A stretch of 8,532 nt of DNA from JAJTHJ01 sp046316025 (GTDB lineage Bacteria > Pseudomonadota > Gammaproteobacteria > Burkholderiales > Burkholderiaceae_F): positions 1 through 8,532 of the forward strand of contig JBKCXU010000053.1 of assembly GCA_046316025.1 (NCBI GenBank), read 5' to 3'. The position numbers and the translations under genes were made by a program. The notes under the pieces are model-generated. The model ran no database searches. It was not told the DNA's origin and saw only the letters and a program-made list of their open reading frames with translations. Positions within the stretch are counted from its first letter, which is position 1. The number at the start of each line of letters is the position of its first letter. This document shows, piece by piece, positions 1-6,242 of the stretch.

Positions 1-1
1 C

Positions 2-898
2 GGTAGTGAGCGGCGGGATCGTCTGATCGCTGCCGGTCAAGTCGTTAAAGCCGGCGACCGCAATGCGCCCCGGCACCGCGATGCCGCGCCGCGCCGCGGC
101 CAGCAGCGCGCCCTGGGCGAGATCGTCGTTGCAGAAGAAGATCGCATCGACCGGCGGCTTGCGCGCAACGATCTGCTCGAACAACTGCGCGCCTAACGCG
201 AGCGAAGACGGTGCGGGGTCCAGCCACTCGAGCGCCGGATCGTGCCGGCCCGCCTCGGCAAGCGCCTGACGCCAGCCGTCGCGCCGTTGCATCGTGCGCG
301 GGTCGAGCTGCGCGGCGGCAAAGGCAATGCGTCGATAGCCTCGCTCGAGCAAATGACGCGTCAGCGCCGCCGCCGCGTCCTGCTGCGAAAAGCCGACGCT
401 GTAGCTGCCGCGCCGCGCCGCCAGTTCCATCAGACGCACGCAGGGCACGCCGCTGGCGGCGATCAGCCGGCGCGTGGTGGCCCGCCGCGGCAGCCCGGTG
501 ACGAGCAGCCCGGCCGGGCGGTGCGCCAGTTGCTCGCGCAGCAGTTGTTCTTCTTCGGCGTCGTCGTAATGGGTGATGCCGATCAGGGTCTGGTAGCCGC
601 CGGCGCGCAGCTGGCGCTGTGCGGCCTCCAGCAGATCGACGAAGAGCGCGTTGGACAGCATCGGGATCAGCATCGCCACGTGAGTGCTGCGCTGCGAGGC
701 CAGCGCGCGCGCGGCGGGGTCGGGCACGTAGCCCAGCTTGCGCGCGGCGCGCTGCACTCGCACCACCAGCGCGGGATCGACCGCGCGCTTGCCGGCGAGC
801 GCGCGCGAGACGGTGATCGGGCTGACGCCGGCCGCCTGCGCGACCTGCGCCAGCGTGACGCGGCCGGTAGCGCGCGAACGGCGGGCGGTGGCAGGCAT
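2..898 (-). CDS. gntR: LacI/GntR-family repressor of gluconate genes (3' end beyond window)
   Basis: This minus-strand gene starts at the ATG at 898-896 and reads open through 299 codons to the left edge, so about 30-40 C-terminal residues are missing compared with usual LacI-family length (about 330-340). Residues 15-34 (TLAQVAQAAGVSPITVSRAL) are a classic LacI helix-turn-helix. The hinge region is around residues 58-70. The periplasmic-binding-protein-like effector domain follows, with family blocks such as the CNDDLAQGAL stretch (256-265) and VAGFNDLTGSDQT (281-293). That last block and the divergent gluconokinase point to a GntR-type regulator sensing gluconate or 6-phosphogluconate. It probably represses gntK and the TRAP genes through the palindrome at 940-953, and perhaps itself. 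Family assignment is seen directly. The ligand is inferred from context. No strong ribosome binding site was identified ahead of the ATG. Confidence 0.9.
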   Translation of the reverse strand, partial: MPATARRSRATGRVTLAQVAQAAGVSPITVSRALAGKRAVDPALVVRVQRAARKLGYVPDPAARALASQRSTHVAMLIPMLSNALFVDLLEAAQRQLRAGGYQTLIGITHYDDAEEEQLLREQLAHRPAGLLVTGLPRRATTRRLIAASGVPCVRLMELAARRGSYSVGFSQQDAAAALTRHLLERGYRRIAFAAAQLDPRTMQRRDGWRQALAEAGRHDPALEWLDPAPSSLALGAQLFEQIVARKPPVDAIFFCNDDLAQGALLAAARRGIAVPGRIAVAGFNDLTGSDQTIPPLTT

Positions 899-914
899 GG
901 GCGGCAAAAAGCGG

Positions 915-943
915 TTGACAGCGGCGGGCGCGGCGTTCAGGAT
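915..943 (+). promoter_or_regulatory. Candidate sigma70 promoter for gntK
   Basis: A perfect -35 hexamer TTGACA lies at 915-920. With a 17-bp spacer, the -10 position is CAGGAT (938-943), matching TATAAT at only 3 of 6 positions. The -10 overlaps the palindrome at 940-953, so a bound repressor would block polymerase. The -35 is convincing and the -10 weak, as expected for a regulated promoter, but this has not been tested. Confidence 0.4.
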
Positions 944-953
944 AGCGCTATCC
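940..953. promoter_or_regulatory. Probable GntR operator, 14-bp perfect palindrome
   Basis: GGATAGCGCTATCC is a perfect inverted repeat centred on CG (946/947), the symmetry typical of LacI-family operators. It sits in the 92-bp gap between the divergent repressor and gntK, overlapping the candidate gntK -10. One protein bound here could control both directions. The palindrome is seen directly. Its recognition by the neighbouring regulator is inferred. Confidence 0.65.
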
Positions 954-990
954 CACGGACCGGCGCAAGACGGTCGCGACGAAAACAACG

Positions 991-1506
991 ATGGAGCACC
1001 CGGTGGTCGTGATGGGCGTGGCCGGCAGCGGCAAGTCGAGCCTCGCCGCCGCCTTGGCGCGGGCCGAGGACGCGCGGCTCGTTGAAGGCGACGCGCACCA
1101 CAGCCCGGCCAACCTGGACAAGATGCGCCGCGGCATCGCGCTCACGGATGCCGACCGCGCCGGCTGGCTCGATGCGCTGGCCGCGCAATTGCGCGCGCAG
1201 CCGCGCGCGACGGTGCTGGCCTGCTCGGCATTGAAGCGCGCCTATCGCGAGCGGCTGCGCGCCGCCGCGCCGGGGCTGCGCTTCGTCTACATGGAGATCG
1301 ACCCCGCGTCGGCCCGCGCGCGGATCGAATCGCGGCGCGAGGCGCACTTCTTTTCGCCGGCACTGGTGGCGAGCCAGTTTGCCGCGCTGGAGTCGCCGGT
1401 CGGCGAGCCGGGCGTGTTGCGCGTGGATGCGCTGGCGCCGCTGGCGCAGTTGCAGCGCGAAGTCAGCGCTTGGTTGCGCGAGGAAGAGCAATGCGCGCCG
1501 ACATAG
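991..1506 (+). CDS. gntK: Gluconokinase
   Basis: This 171-aa cytoplasmic kinase transfers phosphate from ATP to D-gluconate, giving 6-phosphogluconate for the Entner-Doudoroff or pentose phosphate route. The P-loop is GVAGSGKSS (residues 9-17). Further GntK signatures follow: the substrate region EGDAHH (32-37) with N41, K44 and M45, the LTDADRAGWL block (51-60), the VLACSALKRAYRERLR segment (75-90), and the lid SRREAHFF (114-121). Length matches the usual GntK (about 160-180 aa). The start at 991 gives a protein beginning just before the first beta strand of the P-loop; the ribosome binding site is weak. It is divergent from the repressor and precedes TRAP genes likely to supply its substrate. 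Its TAG stop (1504-1506) is the first three bases of a REP-like repeat. Confidence 0.92.
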   Translation: MEHPVVVMGVAGSGKSSLAAALARAEDARLVEGDAHHSPANLDKMRRGIALTDADRAGWLDALAAQLRAQPRATVLACSALKRAYRERLRAAAPGLRFVYMEIDPASARARIESRREAHFFSPALVASQFAALESPVGEPGVLRVDALAPLAQLQREVSAWLREEEQCAPT

Positions 1507-1593
1507 CCCGGAAGGAGCGCAGCGAAATCCGGGGCTGTGCCCAGGCCGTGGCACCGCACCGGATTACAGCCCTGCGCGCCTGCTTCCCGGCTA
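1504..1593. repeat. REP-like imperfect inverted repeat between gntK and dctQ
   Basis: The left arm (1504-1534) begins TAGCCCGGAAGGAGCGCAGC and ends AATCCGGGG. The right arm (1559-1593), read on the other strand, begins TAGCCGGGAAGCAGGCGCGC and ends TAATCCGG. The arms therefore align with a few substitutions and small gaps and could form a long hairpin. The TAGCCCGGA...GAGCGCAGCGAAATCCGGG pattern resembles dispersed intergenic REP-type elements of GC-rich proteobacteria. It starts on the gntK stop codon and ends just before the dctQ ribosome binding site (GGAG, 1599-1602). It might stabilise the gntK message or reduce read-through to the transporter genes. Confidence 0.6.
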
Positions 1594-1609
1594 CCCGCGG
1601 AGCGCGGCA

Positions 1610-2095
1610 ATGAACCTCTGGTTCCAACGCTTGACACAAGCCGCGATGGCGCTGTGTCTGGCGACCATGGCGGCGCTGGTCTTCGTCAACGTGGTGCTGC
1701 GCTACGGCTTTGGCTACGGCATCGCGGCGAGCGAAGAACTGTCGCGACTGCTCTTTGTCTGGATGGTGTTCATCGGCGCGACCGCCGCCTACCCCGCGGG
1801 CGAGCACATGGCCTTTACCAGCCTGCTGCTGCCGCTGCGCAAGCGGGCGCACGCGTTTGCGGCGATGACGGCGCTGATCCGCCTGCTGGTGCTGCTGGCT
1901 TGCGCGCTGGTGGGCTGGGGCGCGTGGCAGCAGTTCGTGGTGGGGCTGGACAGCAAGTCGGTGGTGCTCGGCTACCCGACCGCGCTGCTGCCGCTGCCGG
2001 CGCTGCTGTGCGCGCTCGCCATCGGCGCGATGGCGCTGGCGGAACTGATCCGCCGCACGCCGCTGAACCTCGGCCACGGCGCGGACTTCGAATGA
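1610..2095 (+). CDS. dctQ: TRAP transporter small membrane subunit DctQ (probable gluconate/aldonate)
   Basis: This 161-aa integral membrane protein is the small subunit of a tripartite ATP-independent periplasmic transporter. It pairs with DctM in the inner membrane. Four hydrophobic segments are visible, at about residues 9-29, 45-64, 83-105 and 124-146. Family landmarks are NVVLRY (27-32) at the end of helix 1 and SEELSRLLFVWMVFIGA (41-57). The frame is open upstream to 1379, but that part overlaps gntK and the repeat. The ATG at 1610 has a GGAG (1599-1602) seven bases before it and yields a normal DctQ N-terminus. The stop overlaps the dctM start by 4 bp (ATGA), so the two are probably translationally coupled. 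Substrate is inferred from gntK. Confidence 0.9.
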   Translation: MNLWFQRLTQAAMALCLATMAALVFVNVVLRYGFGYGIAASEELSRLLFVWMVFIGATAAYPAGEHMAFTSLLLPLRKRAHAFAAMTALIRLLVLLACALVGWGAWQQFVVGLDSKSVVLGYPTALLPLPALLCALAIGAMALAELIRRTPLNLGHGADFE

Positions 2096-3384
2096 GCCCC
2101 GAAGCGCTCGCCTTTGCGATCTTCTGCGTCGGCATGCTGGTGCTGATGGGCATCGGCATGAACATGGCGTTGGCGCTGGTGCTGACCGGCGCCGGTATGG
2201 CCTGGGCGCTGGGCTTCTGGGACACGCAACTGTTGGCGCAGAACCTGGTGGCCGGCGTGGACAGCTTCGCGCTGCTGGCGGTGCCGTTCTTCATCCTCGC
2301 CGGCGAGCTGATGAACGCTGGCGGCATCAGCCGCCGCATCATCACGATGGCGCAGGCCTGGGTCGGGCACATCCGCGGCGGACTGGGCTATGTGGCGATC
2401 GGCGCCGCGGTGCTGATGGCGAGCATGAGCGGCTCGGCGCTGGCCGACACTGCCGCGCTGGCGACCATCCTGCTGCCGATGATGCGCGAGCAAGGCTATC
2501 CGCTGCGCACCTCGGCCGGGCTGATTGCCTCGGGCGGGATCATCGCGCCCATCATTCCGCCGTCGATGCCCTTCGTGATCTACGGGGTGACGACCAACAC
2601 CTCGATCTCGGCGCTGTTCCTCTCCGGCATCGTGCCGGGGCTGATCATGGGCGCGGGTCTGATCATCGCCTGGAAGCTGGTGCTGCGCGACCTCGCGCTG
2701 CCGATGGGCACGCCGCTGCCTTTCGTCGCGCGGCTGCGCGCGACCGCCAAGGCTTTCTGGGCGCTGTTGATGCCGGTGATCATCATCGGCGGCATGAAGA
2801 CCGGCGTCTTCACGCCCACCGAGGCCGCGGTGGTCGCCGCGGTGTATGCACTGGTGGTGGCGATGGCGGTGCATCGCGAGTTGACGCTGCCAGGCCTGTA
2901 CGGCGTGCTGGTGCGCGCGGCGCGCAACACGGCGATCGTGATGTTCCTGTGTGCCGGCGCGCAGGTGGCGAGCTACATGATTACGCTGGCCGATCTGCCC
3001 TCGGTGCTGACCGGCTGGCTCGGCACGCTGGTGGACAACCCACGGCTGCTGATGGCGGTGATGATGGTGGCGCTGGTGGCCATCGGCACCGCGCTCGACC
3101 TCACGCCCACGATCCTGATCTTTGCACCGGTGATGCTGCCGATCGCCGTCAAGGCCGGCATCGACCCGGTGTACTTCGGCCTGATGTTCGTGCTCAATGG
3201 CGCGATCGGGCTGATCACACCGCCCGTGGGCACGGTGCTCAACGTCGTGGCTGGTGTGGGCCGGCTGCCGCTGCACGAGGTGATCCGCGGCGTCAATCCG
3301 TTCCTGATCACCTATCTCGCGATCCTGACCTTGTTCGTTCTTTTCCCGCAGATCGTCACGGCGCCGCTCCTCTGGCTGCGCTGA
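2092..3384 (+). CDS. dctM: TRAP transporter large membrane subunit DctM (probable gluconate/aldonate)
   Basis: This 430-aa protein is hydrophobic throughout, with about 12 membrane segments, and is the translocating subunit that uses the sodium gradient. Conserved DctM blocks occur in order: FFILAGELMNAGGISRR (66-82), GSALADTAALATILLPMM (114-131), ASGGIIAPIIPPSMPFVIYG (146-165), GVFTPTEAAVVAAVYAL (238-254), ALDLTPTILIFAPVMLPI (334-351) and GLITPPVGTVLNVVAGVG (373-390). The pseudo-repeated Pro/Gly-rich re-entrant regions are typical of the ion transporter superfamily. The frame is open further upstream, but the ATG at 2092, overlapping the dctQ stop, gives the standard length and N-terminus. 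dctP follows after 27 bp with its own ribosome binding site. Confidence 0.95.
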   Translation: MSPEALAFAIFCVGMLVLMGIGMNMALALVLTGAGMAWALGFWDTQLLAQNLVAGVDSFALLAVPFFILAGELMNAGGISRRIITMAQAWVGHIRGGLGYVAIGAAVLMASMSGSALADTAALATILLPMMREQGYPLRTSAGLIASGGIIAPIIPPSMPFVIYGVTTNTSISALFLSGIVPGLIMGAGLIIAWKLVLRDLALPMGTPLPFVARLRATAKAFWALLMPVIIIGGMKTGVFTPTEAAVVAAVYALVVAMAVHRELTLPGLYGVLVRAARNTAIVMFLCAGAQVASYMITLADLPSVLTGWLGTLVDNPRLLMAVMMVALVAIGTALDLTPTILIFAPVMLPIAVKAGIDPVYFGLMFVLNGAIGLITPPVGTVLNVVAGVGRLPLHEVIRGVNPFLITYLAILTLFVLFPQIVTAPLLWLR

Positions 3385-3401
3385 TCCTTTCACTTCACTT
3401 C

Positions 3402-3406
3402 GGAGA
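3402..3406 (+). promoter_or_regulatory. Ribosome binding site of dctP
   Basis: GGAGA lies five bases before the ATG at 3412. It is clearer than the sites of dctQ or gntK, which fits the usual need for more binding protein than membrane subunits. Confidence 0.7.
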
Positions 3407-3411
3407 CACCA

Positions 3412-4428
3412 ATGACAAACACCCGCCGCACTCTGCTCGCCGCCACCGGCGCCGCCCTCTTGACCGCCCCGCTCGCGGGTCTGGCGCAAGACATCAAGCC
3501 GCGGCTGATCCGCTTTGGCTACGGGCTGAACGAACAGAGCAACCAGGGCCGCGCGGTGAAGTTCTTAGCCGAGCAGGTGGAGAAAAACTCCGGCGGCAAG
3601 ATGAAGCTGCGCGCCGTCGGCGCCGCCGCGCTCGGCCCCGACGTGCAGATGCAGCAGGCGCTGATCGGCGGCGCGCAGGAGATGATGGTGGGCTCCACCG
3701 CCACGCTGGTGGGCATCACCAAGGAGATGGCGCTGTGGGACACACCCTTCCTGTTCAACAACGCGAAGGAAGCGGACGCGATCCTCGACGGTCCGATCGG
3801 CCAGAAGGTGATGGACAAGCTGCAAGAGAAGGGGCTCGTGGGCCTCGTCTACTGGGAAAACGGCTTTCGCAACATGACCAACAACAAGCGGCCGATCACC
3901 AAGATGGAGGACTTCGACGGCATCAAGCTGCGCGTGATGCAGAACAACGTGTACCTGGAGAGCTTCCGCAAGCTGGGTGCCAACGCGGTGCCGCTGCCGT
4001 TCTCCGAACTGTTCAGCGCGCTGGAGACCAAGACCGTCGACGGCCAGGAGAACCCGTACAACACCATTTTGTCGAGCAAGTTCTTCGAGGTGCAGAAGTA
4101 CCTGTCGGTGACCAATCACGTCTACAGCCCGTGGATCGTGCTCGCGAGCAAGAAGTGGTGGGACACGCTCAGTAAAGACGAACAGAAGGTGCTGCTCGAC
4201 GCCGCCAGCGCCAGCCGCGAGTACGAGCGGCGCGACACGCGCGAGGAAGCCGGCCGCGCGCTGGCGGAGCTGAAGGCCAAGGGCATGCAGATCAACGAAC
4301 TGTCGCCCGCCGAGTCCGCCCGCATGCGCGACAAGCTCACGCAGGTCAACGCCGGCATCGCCGTCAACGTGGGCCTGGATCTGTGGAACGAGACGCAGGC
4401 GGCGTTGGGAAAGATGCGGGGCAAATAG
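3412..4428 (+). CDS. dctP: TRAP transporter periplasmic solute-binding protein DctP (probable gluconate/aldonate)
   Basis: This 338-aa exported binding protein captures a carboxylate ligand and delivers it to DctQM. Residues 1-25 are a signal peptide with probable cleavage after LAGLA. It begins NTRRTLLAATG, so a twin-arginine pair (R5-R6) is present and export could be Tat or Sec. DctP landmarks are the WENGFRNMTNNKRPI block (148-162), GIKLRVMQN (170-178) whose R174 matches the arginine that salt-bridges the ligand carboxylate in this family, and VDGQENPYN (209-217). Length is normal. The ligand is not readable from sequence. Gluconate or a related sugar acid is inferred from gntK and the GntR-type regulator. 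The C-terminal segment Q311-L322 has a short look-alike ahead of the GST gene (7006-7041). Confidence 0.93.
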   Translation: MTNTRRTLLAATGAALLTAPLAGLAQDIKPRLIRFGYGLNEQSNQGRAVKFLAEQVEKNSGGKMKLRAVGAAALGPDVQMQQALIGGAQEMMVGSTATLVGITKEMALWDTPFLFNNAKEADAILDGPIGQKVMDKLQEKGLVGLVYWENGFRNMTNNKRPITKMEDFDGIKLRVMQNNVYLESFRKLGANAVPLPFSELFSALETKTVDGQENPYNTILSSKFFEVQKYLSVTNHVYSPWIVLASKKWWDTLSKDEQKVLLDAASASREYERRDTREEAGRALAELKAKGMQINELSPAESARMRDKLTQVNAGIAVNVGLDLWNETQAALGKMRGK

Positions 4429-4440
4429 CCGCCCCGAACG

Positions 4441-4478
4441 CTTCGATGCGCGCCGAAGCATCGCGGCGCGCATCGAGG
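4441..4478 (+). terminator. Stem-loop after dctP, possible terminator without U-tract
   Basis: TCGATGCGCGCC (4443-4454) pairs perfectly with GGCGCGCATCGA (4465-4476), and a G-U and a C-G pair can extend it to 4441-4478. The loop is 10 bases (4455-4464). No run of T follows, so it is not a canonical intrinsic terminator. It could protect the 3' end of the TRAP message or assist factor-dependent termination. CGATGC (4444-4449) can also pair with GCATCG inside the loop (4458-4463), giving an alternative small hairpin. Confidence 0.5.
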
Positions 4479-4503
4479 TCATGCTGCGTCCTGCCCGTAC
4501 CCC

Positions 4504-4509
4504 GGAGGA
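4504..4509 (+). promoter_or_regulatory. Ribosome binding site that sets the NIPSNAP start
   Basis: GGAGGA sits seven bases before the ATG at 4517. It argues for that start rather than the in-frame ATG at 4481, which lies just after the dctP stem-loop and has no such site. Confidence 0.75.
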
Positions 4510-4516
4510 CGCAACG

Positions 4517-4858
4517 ATGGCCTTGGCCTGCCTGATCCGTTACCAGATCGACCCGTTTCAACGCGACGCGTTTGCCGAGTACGCGCACCACTGGACGGAG
4601 ATCATTCCGCGCTGCGGCGGGCATCTGCTCGGCTACTTTCTGCCGCATGAGGGCACTAACGACGTCGGCTGGGGGCTGATCGCCTTCGACGATCTGGCTT
4701 CCTACGAGCGCTATCGCACAGCGTTGAAGGCCGACCCGGAGGGGCGCGCCAACTTCGATAGGGCGCGCCGGCTGCGCCTGATTCTGCGCGAGGAGCGCAG
4801 CTTCGTGCAGATCGTGCCGGGTTCCCTGAATCGCTTGCCGCAGGCGTGCCCCGCATGA
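4517..4858 (+). CDS. NIPSNAP-family protein
   Basis: This 113-aa soluble protein has the NIPSNAP/ferredoxin-like alpha-beta fold. An opening strand ACLIRYQIDP (4-13) is followed by a helix with FAEYAHHWTEIIPRCGG (19-35), a second strand LLGYFLPHEG (37-46), the GWGLIAFDDLASYERYR segment (51-67) and a closing strand REERSFVQIVP (91-101). Family members are usually about 100-110 aa. No catalytic residues are established for most bacterial members, so the reaction is unknown. Its stop overlaps the start of the MFS gene by 4 bp, so the two are almost certainly co-translated. It may act on, or bind, a compound handled by that transporter. No signal peptide is seen. Confidence 0.85.
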   Translation: MALACLIRYQIDPFQRDAFAEYAHHWTEIIPRCGGHLLGYFLPHEGTNDVGWGLIAFDDLASYERYRTALKADPEGRANFDRARRLRLILREERSFVQIVPGSLNRLPQACPA

Positions 4859-6153
4859 GTCGCAGCGAGCAGGCCGCGGGCGTGGGTCGCGGGAGCGTGC
4901 CGACGCAGGCAAAGTTTTTCGGCCCATGGGCGGTGCGCTCGGCCTTCTTGCTGGCCATCTTCGGATGGGGAGTGGGGCTGCATGGCCCTCCCATCTTTCT
5001 GGCGGAAGTGATCGGCCGTACCGGTTGGACCTTGAGTCTGGTGTCGACGGCGGTCACGCTGCACTTTCTCTGCGGCGCGCTCGTCATACCGCAGCTCCCC
5101 CGCACCTATGCGCGCTTCGGACTGCCCGCGACCACCGTGCTCGGCGCGATCATCACGACGGCGGGCATGCTGGGCTGGGCCGTCGCGTCTCAACACTGGC
5201 ACTTGTTCCTCGCGGCGTGCGCCACCGGCGTGGGCTGGGTCACGATGGGCGCGGTGGCGGTCAATGCGATCGTGTCGCCCTGGTACAGCCGCAATCGGCC
5301 AGCCGCCTTGAGCAAGGCTTACAACGGCGCAAGCGTCGGCGGCGTGATTTTCGCCCCGCTATGGATCGCGCTGATTGCGTCGCTCGGGATCGCCGGTGCA
5401 GCGGCCGCGGTCGGAGCCAGCATGATTCTGGTCGCGCTGTTTCTGGGTCGTTATGTCTTCGGCAAGACACCCGAGGCCTTGGGTCAATCGCCCGACGGCG
5501 ATACGACGCTGAAAGCAACGACACGCAGCGCCGCCAATCAAAGACCGGAGTTGCCGGGCGCCAGCCTGTGGCGCGAGCCTGCCTTTATCACGCTCGCCGC
5601 GGGGATGGCCGTCGGCTTGTTCGCCCAGATCGGCTTGCTGGCGCACCTGTTCAACGTGCTGAAGCCGACGCTGGGCGCGCAAAGCGCCGGGTTCTTGCTG
5701 GGAGGCGCAACCGCCTGCGCCATCGTCGGCCGCTTCTTTGCTGCGAAGGCGATGGTGCGCTTTGCCGCGCGACGTGGCGTGGCTGCTGCGGGTTACGCGA
5801 TTCAGGCGCTCGGGCTGGTCGCGCTGCTTTTCGCCAATCCCGGCCAGACTTGGCTGATCGTGGCGGGGGTACTGCTGTTCGGTTCGGGCATCGGCAATGC
5901 GACATCCATTCCGCCATTGATCGCGCAAACCGACTTTGCCGGAAGGGACGTCGCCCGTGTCGTCGCCTTGATCGTGGCCATCGCCCAGGGAACGTATGCG
6001 TTTGCGCCTGCCTTCTTCGGCGTGCTGCAAACTGCCGCCAACGCGGGGCAGGCCACCGTGATCGGCGTCAATGCGCAACCGTTCTTTGCCGCGGTGATCG
6101 TGCTGCAACTCGGCGCTGCCGCGATCTTCCTGGCGGGACGGCGTGGTCGTTGA
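4855..6153 (+). CDS. MFS transporter (substrate unknown)
   Basis: This 432-aa inner-membrane protein has the major facilitator layout: two hydrophobic halves, each with about six helices, joined by a hydrophilic loop at about residues 204-240. The N-half starts at FFGPWAVRSAFLLAIFGWGV (21-40) and includes the conserved-looking segment SKAYNGASVGGVIFAPLW (153-170). The C-half contains GFLLGGATACAIVGRFFAAK (279-298) and the GVLLFGSGIGNATSIPPLIA stretch (338-357). It resembles MFS carriers of the monocarboxylate/oxalate-formate type, so an organic anion is a reasonable guess. A GTG at 4846 is possible, but the ATG at 4855 gives an ATGA overlap with the NIPSNAP stop and is preferred. An ArsR-type regulator follows. 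Confidence 0.9.
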   Translation: MSRSEQAAGVGRGSVPTQAKFFGPWAVRSAFLLAIFGWGVGLHGPPIFLAEVIGRTGWTLSLVSTAVTLHFLCGALVIPQLPRTYARFGLPATTVLGAIITTAGMLGWAVASQHWHLFLAACATGVGWVTMGAVAVNAIVSPWYSRNRPAALSKAYNGASVGGVIFAPLWIALIASLGIAGAAAAVGASMILVALFLGRYVFGKTPEALGQSPDGDTTLKATTRSAANQRPELPGASLWREPAFITLAAGMAVGLFAQIGLLAHLFNVLKPTLGAQSAGFLLGGATACAIVGRFFAAKAMVRFAARRGVAAAGYAIQALGLVALLFANPGQTWLIVAGVLLFGSGIGNATSIPPLIAQTDFAGRDVARVVALIVAIAQGTYAFAPAFFGVLQTAANAGQATVIGVNAQPFFAAVIVLQLGAAAIFLAGRRGR

Positions 6154-6220
6154 GCTGGCGACATGCGGCCCACCCGGTTAGGTAGCAGACTCGGGCCGTC
6201 GTCCGACAATTCGCCCAACA

Positions 6221-6232
6221 CTCCGATCGGAG
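6221..6232. promoter_or_regulatory. 12-bp perfect palindrome over the arsR-type ribosome binding site
   Basis: CTCCGATCGGAG is a perfect palindrome overlapping the GGAGGA (6229-6234) ahead of the ATG at 6243. It may be an operator for the regulator encoded directly downstream. A 12-bp palindrome can also arise by chance in GC-rich DNA, and typical ArsR operators are longer. Confidence 0.3.
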
Positions 6233-6242
6233 GACAAAGCCA

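Noticed and set aside
939..967. Minus-strand promoter for the repressor with -10 TATCCT
   Set aside because: The -10 matches at 4 of 6 positions, but the -35 at 17-bp spacing matches at only 2 of 6, too weak to list.
242..1012. 256-codon plus-strand open frame across the repressor
   Set aside because: The opposite strand encodes a complete LacI-type helix-turn-helix and effector domain. This frame has no recognisable motif and runs into the control region and gntK.
1972..3489. 505-codon open frame on the minus strand opposite dctM
   Set aside because: Its product is a low-complexity His/Arg/Gln/Asp-rich sequence, as expected from the antisense of a GC-rich membrane-protein gene. dctM on the plus strand has clear family motifs.
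3565..4482. 305-codon open frame on the minus strand opposite dctP
   Set aside because: It is the antisense shadow of a well-supported binding-protein gene, with no recognisable domain.
4846..4854. GTG start for the MFS gene
   Set aside because: The ATG at 4855 overlaps the NIPSNAP stop as ATGA, the usual coupled arrangement, and the extra three residues add nothing to the fold.
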